18,082 nucleotides of DNA. Source: Microcaldota archaeon. GTDB taxonomy: Archaea; Micrarchaeota; Micrarchaeia; Micrarchaeales; Micrarchaeaceae. Both the position numbers and the translations under genes were made by a program. The notes below the pieces were generated by a model. The model did not search any database and was not told the DNA's origin. It saw only the letters and a program-made list of their open reading frames with translations. Numbering within the stretch: the stretch's first letter is position 1; each line of letters opens with the position of its first letter. The DNA lies in the NCBI GenBank assembly GCA_021828345.1, contig JAJZJI010000017.1:1-18082 (forward strand). The letters run 5' to 3'. Below, in pieces: positions 1 to 6,720 of this stretch.

Positions 1-62
1 AGTTCACCTTCTTTTGCCAATAATGCGCTATCAGGAAGCGCTCTAATATCATTAATTTTTAT
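1..62 (-). CDS. Possible 5' end of a gene leaving the window
   Basis: A minus-strand reading frame runs off the left edge. Two frames compete. One starts at the ATG at 52-50 and gives MILERFLIAHYWQ. The other reads KINDIRALPDSALLAKEGEL and looks more protein-like, but its only start candidate is an ATA at 62-60. That ATA lies five bases after a GGTG motif (71-68) of the kind preceding other genes here. An AT-rich TATA-like stretch lies further upstream, near 95-107. The second frame faintly resembles the N-terminus of ribosomal protein L29, but about 20 residues are too few to name it. Both the existence and the frame of this gene are uncertain. Confidence 0.3.
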   Translation of the reverse strand, partial: MKINDIRALPDSALLAKEGE

Positions 63-187
63 AAAAACACCTTGTATGCTCTACTTCTATAGATTTAAAT
101 ATTAAAAGCTTTCTGTTTTATTTCTAGAGATCTATAAACAATTTGTGCGTACTAGATCCCTGCACCCATATATATTTAGGTATAAAA

Positions 188-198
188 TATATATAAAG
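188..198 (+). promoter_or_regulatory. TATA box for the candidate small RNA
   Basis: The sequence TATATATAAAG is centred near 193. The usual archaeal spacing of about 27 bases puts transcription start near 220, exactly at the foot of the hairpin at 222-277. The surroundings are generally AT-rich, so this match alone is weak; its value is in the spacing. Confidence 0.4.
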
Positions 199-220
199 AT
201 TTTTAAATTTTATTTTAGAT

Positions 221-277
221 GCTATATAGTGGATGTTTAGTATTAGTGTTTCCCCACCGCTGAACACCCACATATAG
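221..277 (+). ncRNA. Candidate structured small RNA (long imperfect hairpin)
   Basis: No gene covers this stretch. Bases 222-240 pair with 260-277: CTATAT with ATATAG, one bulged A (228), GTGG with CCAC, one A-C mismatch (233/267), then TGTTTAG with CTGAACA including one T-G pair. That makes 17 pairs closing a 19-base loop (241-259). The right half is locally GC-rich (CCCCACCGC, AACACCCAC), unlike the AT-rich flanks. A TATA box sits at the correct distance upstream. A second CCAC inside the loop (253-256) could compete for the same GTGG, so an alternative fold exists. It does not match 5S rRNA, C/D box or H/ACA patterns I can recognise. It could instead be a long leader of the rps19e operon. 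Confidence 0.42.
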
Positions 278-326
278 AAAATGTAGGTATTTTGCAAGGC
301 ATTCTCAAAGGGTATTTATAATTTGC

Positions 327-336
327 TTTATAAATA
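327..336 (+). promoter_or_regulatory. Promoter of the rps19e operon
   Basis: TTTATAAATA is a close match to the archaeal TATA element. It predicts transcription start near 358, giving a leader of about 13 bases that contains GTTGATG just before the rps19e ATG. A near-mirror TATTTATAA at 313-321 forms an inverted repeat with it and may be a second TATA element. Confidence 0.5.
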
Positions 337-370
337 TTATCTTGACTTTTTATCATTAAAGTTGATGTAA

Positions 371-784
371 ATGGCTAGTATATATGATGTAGATACTTCG
401 AAACTTATAGATGAGGCTGCTAAGAAGCTAAAGGAGGTGATGAAAGCGCCTCCAATATATATAACGTACGTTAAGTCTGGCGCAGGAAGAGAGAGACCAC
501 CAAAGGATCCGGATTTTTGGTATATTAGAAGCGCCTCTATATTAAGACAGGTATATGTAAATGGTCCGGTAGGCATATCGCGCTTGAGACTGCGTTATGG
601 AAATCGAAAGGAGCATGTTATACATAAAAAGCATAGTGTACGTGCATCAGGTAGTATAATACAGGATTCATTAAAAGCATTAGAGGAGCTAAATTATGTC
701 AAAAAGACCAAAAAGGGCAGAGAGATAACAGCAAGCGGACGTTCATTTATGGATAAGATAAGCAATAGTATAATTAAGACATAA
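371..784 (+). CDS. rps19e: Ribosomal protein S19e
   Basis: This is a small-subunit ribosomal protein found in archaea and eukaryotes, not bacteria. Its eukaryotic counterpart is needed for 18S rRNA maturation; the archaeal role is in 30S assembly. The 137-residue product has the family layout: an N-terminal MASIYDV segment, the RERPP-x-DPDFWYIRSASILR block at about residues 40-59, NGPVGISRLR at about 64-73, and a winged-helix core that includes GSIIQDSLKALEE (about 94-106). Length is normal. The ATG follows GTTGATG, a Shine-Dalgarno-like motif. It is the first gene of a tightly packed translation operon, 13 bases ahead of the PDCD5-family gene. Confidence 0.95.
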   Translation: MASIYDVDTSKLIDEAAKKLKEVMKAPPIYITYVKSGAGRERPPKDPDFWYIRSASILRQVYVNGPVGISRLRLRYGNRKEHVIHKKHSVRASGSIIQDSLKALEELNYVKKTKKGREITASGRSFMDKISNSIIKT

Positions 785-797
785 TCTGTGATTAATT

Positions 798-1100
798 ATG
801 CCTGAAGATGACGAGTATAATAAAAAGATGAGATCTAGGCTTGAAGCTAGCATAAAAAGAATGCAAGAGGATCAGCAAAGAAGAGAGCTTGCCAGAAAGG
901 TTCTCGATACAAACGCATATGAGCGTTTAATGAATATAAAGAGTACAAATCCGGAGCTGTATGGACAGGTATTAAATATTTTAATATCAATAGTACAGAG
1001 TCAGAATCTTAGCGGGCGTATAAGCGAAGCGCAATTTATGCAGCTTTTAAATAGAATAACTAGCAAACCGGAACCAACAATATCATTTAAGCACAAATAG
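798..1100 (+). CDS. DNA-binding protein of the PDCD5/TFAR19 family
   Basis: This is a 100-residue, highly charged, mostly helical protein of the archaeal PDCD5-like family. Members are small three-helix-bundle proteins that bind nucleic acid; their precise archaeal role is not settled. The family block LDTNAYERLMNIKSTNPEL (about residues 37-55) is followed by a hydrophobic helix (VLNILISIVQ) and a short basic tail. A basic N-terminal helix with repeated Lys/Arg precedes the core. Its place between rps19e and rpl39e is common in archaea and suggests a link with translation or the ribosome. The start follows GTGATTAATT, a GTGAT Shine-Dalgarno match. Confidence 0.88.
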   Translation: MPEDDEYNKKMRSRLEASIKRMQEDQQRRELARKVLDTNAYERLMNIKSTNPELYGQVLNILISIVQSQNLSGRISEAQFMQLLNRITSKPEPTISFKHK

Positions 1101-1110
1101 GTGTTAATTA

Positions 1111-1272
1111 ATGTCAAAAAATAGCAGTGAAAAAAAGAGAATATTAGGAAATAGAATGAAACAGTCAAGAAGGCTGCCGATACTAACGGCGCTTAGAACA
1201 CATAGAAAGATACAGACTAATAGATTTTCCAGAAGCTGGAGATCGCAGAAAATGAGAATAAAGGTTGATTAA
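1111..1272 (+). CDS. rpl39e: Ribosomal protein L39e
   Basis: This is a 53-residue, strongly basic protein. L39e lies in the wall of the large-subunit exit tunnel. The family pattern is visible but diverged. The usual K-x-x-x-x-NRPIP-x-W-x-R segment appears as KQSRRLPILTALR (about residues 17-29), so the tryptophan is replaced. The C-terminal N-R-x-S-R-x-W-R block (about 37-44) matches the family's RYN-x-KRRHWRR. Normal length is about 51. The ATG follows GGTGTTAATTA. It sits in the conserved order L39e-L31e-aIF6-LX, which supports the call. It is just ten bases after the PDCD5-family gene. Confidence 0.88.
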   Translation: MSKNSSEKKRILGNRMKQSRRLPILTALRTHRKIQTNRFSRSWRSQKMRIKVD

Positions 1273-1273
1273 T

Positions 1274-1690
1274 ATGGCAGAACGTTTGATTACACTTAAT
1301 CTTAGAAGATATTTGGTTGAACAACCCGTTACAAAAAGGCAGAGAAAGGCTATTAGCTACATACGCGAGCGTGTTGCACACTACACCAAAGTGGATATTA
1401 ATAATGTGAAAATAGACATGCCACTAAGTGAGAGTGTAATAAAATATTATTCAAGAAAGATGAAACCGATAAAGCTAAGTGTAGATTTAAAGGATGGAAG
1501 CGCATTTGTCAAAGCGCACCAAGATAGCATAAGACCCGTTTATAATGCAAATAAAAATGATACTAAACCTATAAGTGCAAAAGACAAAAAGATAACTACA
1601 GCAAAGCCAAAAGAAGTTGCAGCAAAACAGGAGAAAGCGGCTACTGTTCAAAAGCAGAAAATGAGTGCTGAGAAGAAAAAAACAGAATGA
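1274..1690 (+). CDS. rpl31e: Ribosomal protein L31e with a long basic tail
   Basis: The ATG at 1274 is preferred: it lies one base after the rpl39e stop and follows GGTTGAT, whereas the upstream TTG at 1265 would overlap L39e. Residues 1-80 are the L31e core, beginning MAERLITLNLRRYLV and containing the conserved RAxxYIRERVAxH-like stretch (AISYIRERVAHYTKV, about 26-40). L31e sits near the exit-tunnel mouth of the large subunit. The protein is 138 residues, against roughly 80-95 usually. The extra C-terminal part (about 85-138) is rich in Lys, Ala, Thr and Gln, has low complexity and is probably disordered. It overlaps tif6 by four bases (ATGA), implying coupled translation. Confidence 0.92.
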   Translation: MAERLITLNLRRYLVEQPVTKRQRKAISYIRERVAHYTKVDINNVKIDMPLSESVIKYYSRKMKPIKLSVDLKDGSAFVKAHQDSIRPVYNANKNDTKPISAKDKKITTAKPKEVAAKQEKAATVQKQKMSAEKKKTE

Positions 1691-2367
1691 GTAATATGGG
1701 AGCTGCTAGATACATAATTGATGGCAGCGATTTTATAGGCGCATTTGCAAGCCCCACAGATCGCAATGTTTTTGTAGGAAAAAACATAACTAGTGGCAAC
1801 AAGAAGGTAATATCAGAAACACTTAATGTAAATACAATTGATGTTACAATAGGTGGGTCTAATTTAGTTGGAATATTTATGAGGGCAAATTCCAAAGGTA
1901 TGCTCTTATCAAATCTCACAACGGATAATGAAATGCACATTTTAAAAGAAGCAAAATTAAATATGAAAATAAGTATATTAGATAGCCCGCTTAATGCGGT
2001 GGGCAACAATATAATGGCAAATGATAGTATTGCATTCATAAACAGCGAATATGATGATAGATCATTTGAGGTAATAGAAAGAACCCTTGGAGTTAAGGCA
2101 ATCCGTTTAGATATTGGTGGTTTTAAAACTGTCGGTGCTAATAATATATTAACTAACAGAGGAGCGGTGCTGAATAATAGGTGCAGTGATATGGAACTTG
2201 CAGATTTTGAAAAATTAACAAAAATAAAACCCACAATAAGCACCGCAAATATGGGCTCTTTAGGTATTGGAGTTTCAACTATAGCAAACAGCAATGGAGT
2301 ACTTATGGGAAATAATACTACAGGATTTGAATTAGATAGAATACTTGATGGTTTAAATATAAGGTGA
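1687..2367 (+). CDS. tif6: Translation initiation factor aIF6
   Basis: This protein binds the large ribosomal subunit and keeps it from joining the small subunit prematurely. The 226-residue product fits the five-repeat pentein fold: repeated motifs of the type NxxGVGxxA/NxxG-x-L recur (for example GSNLVGIFMRANSKGMLLS, NAVGNNIMANDSIAF, GFKTVGANNILTNRGAVL, GSLGIGVSTIANSNGVL). Length is typical. The start overlaps the rpl31e stop. Between L31e and LX is its usual archaeal position, matching a shared role in 60S-type subunit maturation. Nothing unusual was seen in the sequence. Confidence 0.95.
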   Translation: MSNMGAARYIIDGSDFIGAFASPTDRNVFVGKNITSGNKKVISETLNVNTIDVTIGGSNLVGIFMRANSKGMLLSNLTTDNEMHILKEAKLNMKISILDSPLNAVGNNIMANDSIAFINSEYDDRSFEVIERTLGVKAIRLDIGGFKTVGANNILTNRGAVLNNRCSDMELADFEKLTKIKPTISTANMGSLGIGVSTIANSNGVLMGNNTTGFELDRILDGLNIR

Positions 2368-2371
2368 ATGT

Positions 2372-2548
2372 ATGAAATATATAGTAACAGGAAACATAAA
2401 AGGCGGGGCAAATTTTAATATAGAAATTGAGGCGGAGAGCGAGAATCACGCAAAACAAGTAGCCATTTCAAATATAGGTGGCAGACAGCGCATTAGACTA
2501 AATCAAATAAAAATTGATATGGTAAAAGTTATAAAAGAGGAGAAGTAG
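2372..2548 (+). CDS. rplX: Ribosomal protein LX (L18a/L20e family)
   Basis: A 58-residue protein starts MKYIVTGNIKGG and ends in a Lys/Glu-rich tail. The pattern is that of archaeal LX, a single-domain relative of eukaryotic L18a: a beta strand (YIVTGNI), an acidic strand (FNIEIEAESE), a helix (ENHAKQVAISNIGG), then IRLNQIKIDMVKVI. The AESEnHAkqva-nigg-r-ri-r segment is typical. The ATG at 2372 follows GGTGAATGT and lies four bases after the tif6 stop. An out-of-frame ATG at 2368 leads quickly to a stop. Position between tif6 and pfdA is the conserved one. Confidence 0.88.
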   Translation: MKYIVTGNIKGGANFNIEIEAESENHAKQVAISNIGGRQRIRLNQIKIDMVKVIKEEK

Positions 2549-2552
2549 TATC

Positions 2553-2981
2553 ATGGACGGTAATTCGCAACCTGGCGATGATAAAAGAAATGAGGCTGCG
2601 CAGCTAGAATATATGCTGCAAGCATATCAGGAAAGATTAGTTAATATAAACGAGCAGATAGAATCCATTATGTCTTTAGTACAGAAATTGAATATGGAAA
2701 GGGAGCTGCTAGAGAATTTCAATCAGATAAAGAGCAAGAGTATGATGGTAAATGTCGGAAATGCGCTGTTTTTAGATGGCAAGGCTGGGGGCGTTGAGAA
2801 TGTTGTTGTAGGAATCGGCGCTAAATTTGCAATAGAAAAAGATGCGCCATCTGCTTTAGAGCTAATAAAAATAAGAATTGAAAAAATAACCGGAAACCTT
2901 AATGCGGCAATAGCTGAAAAGAAAAAAACTGAGAGTTTTATTTACGATATCTCTTATAAATTAGAGCAGCTTGTTGGTTAA
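2553..2981 (+). CDS. pfdA: Prefoldin alpha subunit
   Basis: Prefoldin is a hexameric chaperone (two alpha, four beta) that hands unfolded proteins to the group II chaperonin. The 142-residue product shows the alpha-type design: an N-terminal coiled coil (about 15-55, with regular Leu/Ile/Met spacing), a central double beta-hairpin segment (SMMVNVGNALFLDGKAGG then VVVGIGAKFAIEKDA, about 63-99), and a C-terminal coiled coil (about 100-142). The Gly-rich hairpin region is the family's most conserved part. It lies four bases after rplX and two bases before ftsY. The beta subunit is not in this window. Confidence 0.9.
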   Translation: MDGNSQPGDDKRNEAAQLEYMLQAYQERLVNINEQIESIMSLVQKLNMERELLENFNQIKSKSMMVNVGNALFLDGKAGGVENVVVGIGAKFAIEKDAPSALELIKIRIEKITGNLNAAIAEKKKTESFIYDISYKLEQLVG

Positions 2982-2983
2982 TT

Positions 2984-4237
2984 ATGTTTGATGGACTTAA
3001 GAAAAGAATATCTAAAGCGGTTAAGTTCTTTTCAGAAAAGGAAGAGAAGAGTATAGAACTTGAAAACACTACAGTAAAAGATAATAACACTGAAAAAACA
3101 ATCGATATTAAGAACAGTGATGAACAAAGAAGTGAAATTGAACATAGTAAAATCACTACAGAGCAGCAAAAAAAAGAGGAGCCTATTTCTAAAAGCGCCA
3201 TTACTAAAATTGAGATTGCACCAACATCAAATGTTGAATTAGATAAAAAAATAGAAAATAAAGCTTTGGAGAAAAAAGAAGCGCAGATAGCATATGAGGC
3301 GCAAAAAAAACCTGAAACAAAAAAAACATTTGGAGTGGATTTAAGCTTATCTACTAAAATAAAAAGCGTCGTATTTAAAAAGACAAAGCTAAAAGAATCG
3401 GAGATTGACGGATTTTTAGAGGATATAAAAGTTTCGATGCTTGAATCGGATGTATCTTATGATACGGTTGAAAAATTTTTAGATAATCTCAAAAAAAGAA
3501 TCTTAGATGCTGAAATAGATTCCAAACAAATAGACAATGAATTATTCAGATTTATACGCGAATCTCTACTTAACATACTATCGAAAAAGGGCATTGATAT
3601 AATAGAATATGTAAGTGAGAGCGTTTCAAAAAAAGAGATACCTGTAAAAATACTATTTTTAGGACCCAATGGCACTGGAAAGACAACAACAATCGCAAAG
3701 CTCACATATATGCTTAAAAACAAAAACTTTAAGGTCGTAATATCAGCAAGTGATACATTTAGAGCAGCTGCAATTGAGCAGTCGGAGTACCATGCAAAAA
3801 AACTAGATGTTCCGATAGTTAAGAGTAATTATGGCACCGATCCTGCAAGCGTCGCTTTTGATGCGGTCGCATATGCAAAGGCAAGACGCATTGATGTTGT
3901 TATGATAGATAGCGCAGGTAGACAAGAGACAAATAAAAATTTGATAAGTGAGATTGAAAAGATGCAGCGCGTAATAAAGCCAAATATAATAATATATGTT
4001 GGTGAGAGCGTTTCGGGCAATGCAATATCAGAACAGATAAATGAATTTAAAAAATTTGTAAATATCAATGGAATAATACTCACAAAACTTGACTGTGATG
4101 CAAAAGGAGGCAACGCGATATCTATTGCGGATATTACAGGAATACCAATACTATTCTTTGGGGTAGGAGAGAAATATACAGACCTATTACCATACGACCC
4201 TAATTTTATTGTTGATGCGATCGTACCAAGGAATTGA
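2984..4237 (+). CDS. ftsY: Signal recognition particle receptor FtsY
   Basis: This membrane-associated GTPase docks the SRP-ribosome complex for co-translational insertion. Residues 1-120 are a charged A-type region rich in Lys, Glu, Thr and Ile. Residues about 121-215 form the helical N domain. The G domain carries P-loop GPNGTGKTT (227-235), DTFRAAA (257-263), DSAGR (309-313), TKLD (367-370) and the closing GVGEKYTDLLPYD (393-405). All GTPase motifs are intact. At 417 residues it is longer than compact archaeal FtsY because of the N-terminal region. DTFRAA with GxGExxxDL favours FtsY over Ffh, and there is no Met-rich M domain. It is the last gene of the operon, matching the widespread pfdA-ftsY order. 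Confidence 0.95.
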   Translation: MFDGLKKRISKAVKFFSEKEEKSIELENTTVKDNNTEKTIDIKNSDEQRSEIEHSKITTEQQKKEEPISKSAITKIEIAPTSNVELDKKIENKALEKKEAQIAYEAQKKPETKKTFGVDLSLSTKIKSVVFKKTKLKESEIDGFLEDIKVSMLESDVSYDTVEKFLDNLKKRILDAEIDSKQIDNELFRFIRESLLNILSKKGIDIIEYVSESVSKKEIPVKILFLGPNGTGKTTTIAKLTYMLKNKNFKVVISASDTFRAAAIEQSEYHAKKLDVPIVKSNYGTDPASVAFDAVAYAKARRIDVVMIDSAGRQETNKNLISEIEKMQRVIKPNIIIYVGESVSGNAISEQINEFKKFVNINGIILTKLDCDAKGGNAISIADITGIPILFFGVGEKYTDLLPYDPNFIVDAIVPRN

Positions 4238-4250
4238 ATCTATATTTATA

Positions 4251-4261
4251 TTTTTTCTTTC
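4251..4261 (+). terminator. Poly-T terminator after ftsY; adjoining TATA element for the next gene
   Basis: TTTTTTCTTTC lies 14 bases after the ftsY stop with no strong hairpin, which fits an archaeal U-tract terminator for the translation operon. Just before it, TATTTATA (4243-4250) is a TATA candidate that would start transcription near 4274, about eight bases before the ATPase gene. Confidence 0.5.
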
Positions 4262-4281
4262 TATCATATATGTGACTATAC

Positions 4282-5595
4282 ATGGACCCAAAGGCATATG
4301 ACTTAGAGATTCGCGTTCTCAAAAGCCTTAAAGGCAGATTTGTCAATACGACAGATATGGACAGGCGAAAGGATCTTATATCAAATGTCATAAAGACAAT
4401 CTCTTACTATCCTGACATAAATATTGATAATATAATAAAGGACATATATGACTTAAGTCCTATATCAGAGCTAGTAAGTAGCGATAATATAGAGGATATA
4501 ATAATAAACAACACAGCCAACATCTTTGTGTATGATGGAGGCAGCGGATTTAGAAAGATGGATATGCGCATTGAAACATTTGAGGATCTTGAATTATTAG
4601 TGCATAAATTAAGATTGTATGCAACAAACGAGAGCGCAAATGGAAATATAATGGACGTGCATCTGCCAGATGGGAGCAGAGTAAATATAATATCATCGCC
4701 ACTAGGTTATGATATAACAATAAGAAAATTCAAACGTAGAGCGCTTAGCATACTGGATCTTATAAATTTTAATGAGCTTGATTACCAAATAGCGGCAAGG
4801 CTTTGGATGTATGTTGACGGCTTTAGAGTAAGACCTGCCAACATATTAATAGGAGGCTTGCCAGCGGCTGGAAAGACAACGCTACTTAATGCCATGTTCT
4901 CATTTTTTAGACCGGTAGAGCGCATTATAACTATTGAGGAAACATACGAGCTTGATACTACCACGCAGCCAAACTGCGCAAGATTAGAAACAAGCCAGGA
5001 TATGCCGATGCTGGAGTTGGTTAAGAACTCTCTACGAATGCGTCCTGATATCATAGTTGTAGGCGAAGTGCGTGGGGAAGAAGCAAAGGATATGATAACT
5101 GCAATGAACATAGGTAAGATAGTTCTCGGTACAATACACTCATCTACAGCAAGAGATGTCATAAATAGATTACAAAATGAACCAATGAATGTACCAAAAG
5201 AATTAGTTCCGGTAATAGATGTTATAGTGATGTTAGGGCAGGTTTATATAGATAAGAAACCGCTCAGGAAGGTAACGCAGATATCAGAGATTGCAGGAAT
5301 AGAGACCCAAGTCTTACTATCAGATTTGTATAAATACGATTATAAAACCCATAAATCTGCGCCTATACTGCCAAGCGTCACTTATAGAGATACGATTTCT
5401 ACGATACTTGGCATTGCTCCATCAGATATAATAGCTGAGGAGAAGGTACGAGCACACATGTTATATGCAATGAACAGGCTTGGAAAACGCGATATAACAG
5501 ATATAAACGGTCTTGTAAGGGATTACTATCAAGATCCGTCCGGGACATTAAAAAAGCTCGGTCTTAATGACATTGAACCTGTAATAAAAATATGA
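4282..5595 (+). CDS. Secretion/pilus assembly ATPase, GspE/VirB11 superfamily
   Basis: A 437-residue soluble ATPase of the archaeal type II/IV secretion group, which powers pilus, archaellum or secretion machines. The N-terminal domain (about 1-150) includes the conserved MDVHLPDGSRVNI block (124-136). Then come Walker A GGLPAAGKTT (191-200), Asp box TIEETYELD (217-225), Walker B DIIVVGEVRGEEA (256-268) and His box GTIHSS (283-288); all key residues are present. A further domain of about 100 residues follows. The start follows GTGACT. No TadC/GspF-like membrane partner, prepilin or peptidase is next to it, so the machine it serves cannot be named. Its stop abuts the stop of top6A on the other strand with no base between them. 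Confidence 0.88.
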   Translation: MDPKAYDLEIRVLKSLKGRFVNTTDMDRRKDLISNVIKTISYYPDINIDNIIKDIYDLSPISELVSSDNIEDIIINNTANIFVYDGGSGFRKMDMRIETFEDLELLVHKLRLYATNESANGNIMDVHLPDGSRVNIISSPLGYDITIRKFKRRALSILDLINFNELDYQIAARLWMYVDGFRVRPANILIGGLPAAGKTTLLNAMFSFFRPVERIITIEETYELDTTTQPNCARLETSQDMPMLELVKNSLRMRPDIIVVGEVRGEEAKDMITAMNIGKIVLGTIHSSTARDVINRLQNEPMNVPKELVPVIDVIVMLGQVYIDKKPLRKVTQISEIAGIETQVLLSDLYKYDYKTHKSAPILPSVTYRDTISTILGIAPSDIIAEEKVRAHMLYAMNRLGKRDITDINGLVRDYYQDPSGTLKKLGLNDIEPVIKI

Positions 5596-6720
5596 TTACG
5601 GAAGAAAATCATTATTCTTGACCTTTTCGCGGACATAATCTCCTATGAATGTAAGCTTTGGGGCTTGCAATGAATCCTGCTCAAGTTTTGTTTTTGTCTG
5701 TATTACTTTCTTAAGCTCAACAACCCATTCCTTATGCTTATTTATCCATGAGTAACCAAGCATCTCCTGGGCCCTCTTTACATCAACCTCATTCGCCTTT
5801 ATGGTCATCTTCTTTAAAAAGTCATACTTCTCTATATCAGACATTGTAACACCCAAAAATCTTGCCTCTGGCGTTGCTATTGAATTACCTATATATGCAA
5901 GATTTATGCTGCCCGTTTTAATTGTCCAATAGATATACCAGCCCCAGGCATCACAGTCATTAAATACGTATACTGGCAGTCCTGCATCCGCAAGCTTTCT
6001 AATAAGTCTTCTTGTACCTCTTGATGCTTGACCTTTTGGCGTTATTATTATCGCATTCTCTTTCTTCCAAAATCCATCCTCATTAAGACGCTGCCATACT
6101 GCATCCTTCTCAACTACAAGCACATATTTTGCTTTTATATCAACAAATTTTATATCATTATCCACATCGCTTGGTATGGGCCAACCGCCACGTCCCTGTT
6201 TGCTTGCGTCTATCTCTAATTCTTCATCTCCAAACTTATCAATAACGCGTACATTCCCAGCAAGAAACCCCTTTCTATCCGCACTTAAATTAAGATCCTC
6301 TCTTTTTAAGTCTAGTGCAACTTCCAAATCCTCGATTAATGGATTTGACTCACTCTGTTCATTGAAAAGATTCTCCTCTATATCCTCTCCTAAAGAGAGT
6401 TTTAATTGATAGAACAATCCTCTTATAGATGTATGCAAATTTGCCTTGACAAACGAGTCGCACTTTGCCGCTATCGCCATTGTCTGCATAAACTTTCTTG
6501 CCTGAGCTATATTTACAAACGTACGCTCCTCTTTAGAGTTGCCAAGCTTTAAAAATCCATTTTTATCATCGAATATTACATTAGAACGAGAACGAACAGT
6601 TGTAGAAAATTTTGGACTCTCTCCGCTCTTTATATCATCTACTATATGTGCCCCAAAATTATAGAGCCGCTTTACAGTCTCAGTATTACTTTTCTTCTCA
6701 TTTGTCATTAAAATCAACAT
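5596..6720 (-). CDS. top6A: DNA topoisomerase VI subunit A
   Basis: This is the cleavage subunit of the type IIB topoisomerase that relaxes and decatenates DNA in archaea, a homologue of Spo11. With the ATG at 6720 the protein has 374 residues. The winged-helix domain carries the nucleophile in TSIRGLFYQLK (Tyr104); the position before it, often Tyr, is Phe. The Toprim domain has Glu204 (VVEKDAV) and Asp255/Asp257 (NDCDAWGW), the metal-binding residues. The ATG at 6720 overlaps the lonB stop (TGATG); a TTG at 6723 and an ATG at 6708 are alternatives. The ATPase subunit gene top6B, usually adjacent, is absent here, so it must lie elsewhere. The partner is lonB instead. Confidence 0.93.
   Translation of the reverse strand: MLILMTNEKKSNTETVKRLYNFGAHIVDDIKSGESPKFSTTVRSRSNVIFDDKNGFLKLGNSKEERTFVNIAQARKFMQTMAIAAKCDSFVKANLHTSIRGLFYQLKLSLGEDIEENLFNEQSESNPLIEDLEVALDLKREDLNLSADRKGFLAGNVRVIDKFGDEELEIDASKQGRGGWPIPSDVDNDIKFVDIKAKYVLVVEKDAVWQRLNEDGFWKKENAIIITPKGQASRGTRRLIRKLADAGLPVYVFNDCDAWGWYIYWTIKTGSINLAYIGNSIATPEARFLGVTMSDIEKYDFLKKMTIKANEVDVKRAQEMLGYSWINKHKEWVVELKKVIQTKTKLEQDSLQAPKLTFIGDYVREKVKNNDFLP

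Noticed and set aside
129..158. GATCTA...TAGATC inverted repeat
   Set aside because: Arms are only six bases with an 18-base gap and no link to a gene; this is expected by chance.
313..336. TATTTATAA/TTTATAAATA hairpin as a terminator
   Set aside because: It is purely AT and both arms look like TATA elements; a promoter explains it better.
1641..2411. Long hydrophobic minus-strand ORF opposite aIF6
   Set aside because: It is the antisense of a clear aIF6 gene, overlaps L31e, and its Leu/Ile/Ser-rich content is what the antisense of this AT-rich gene produces.
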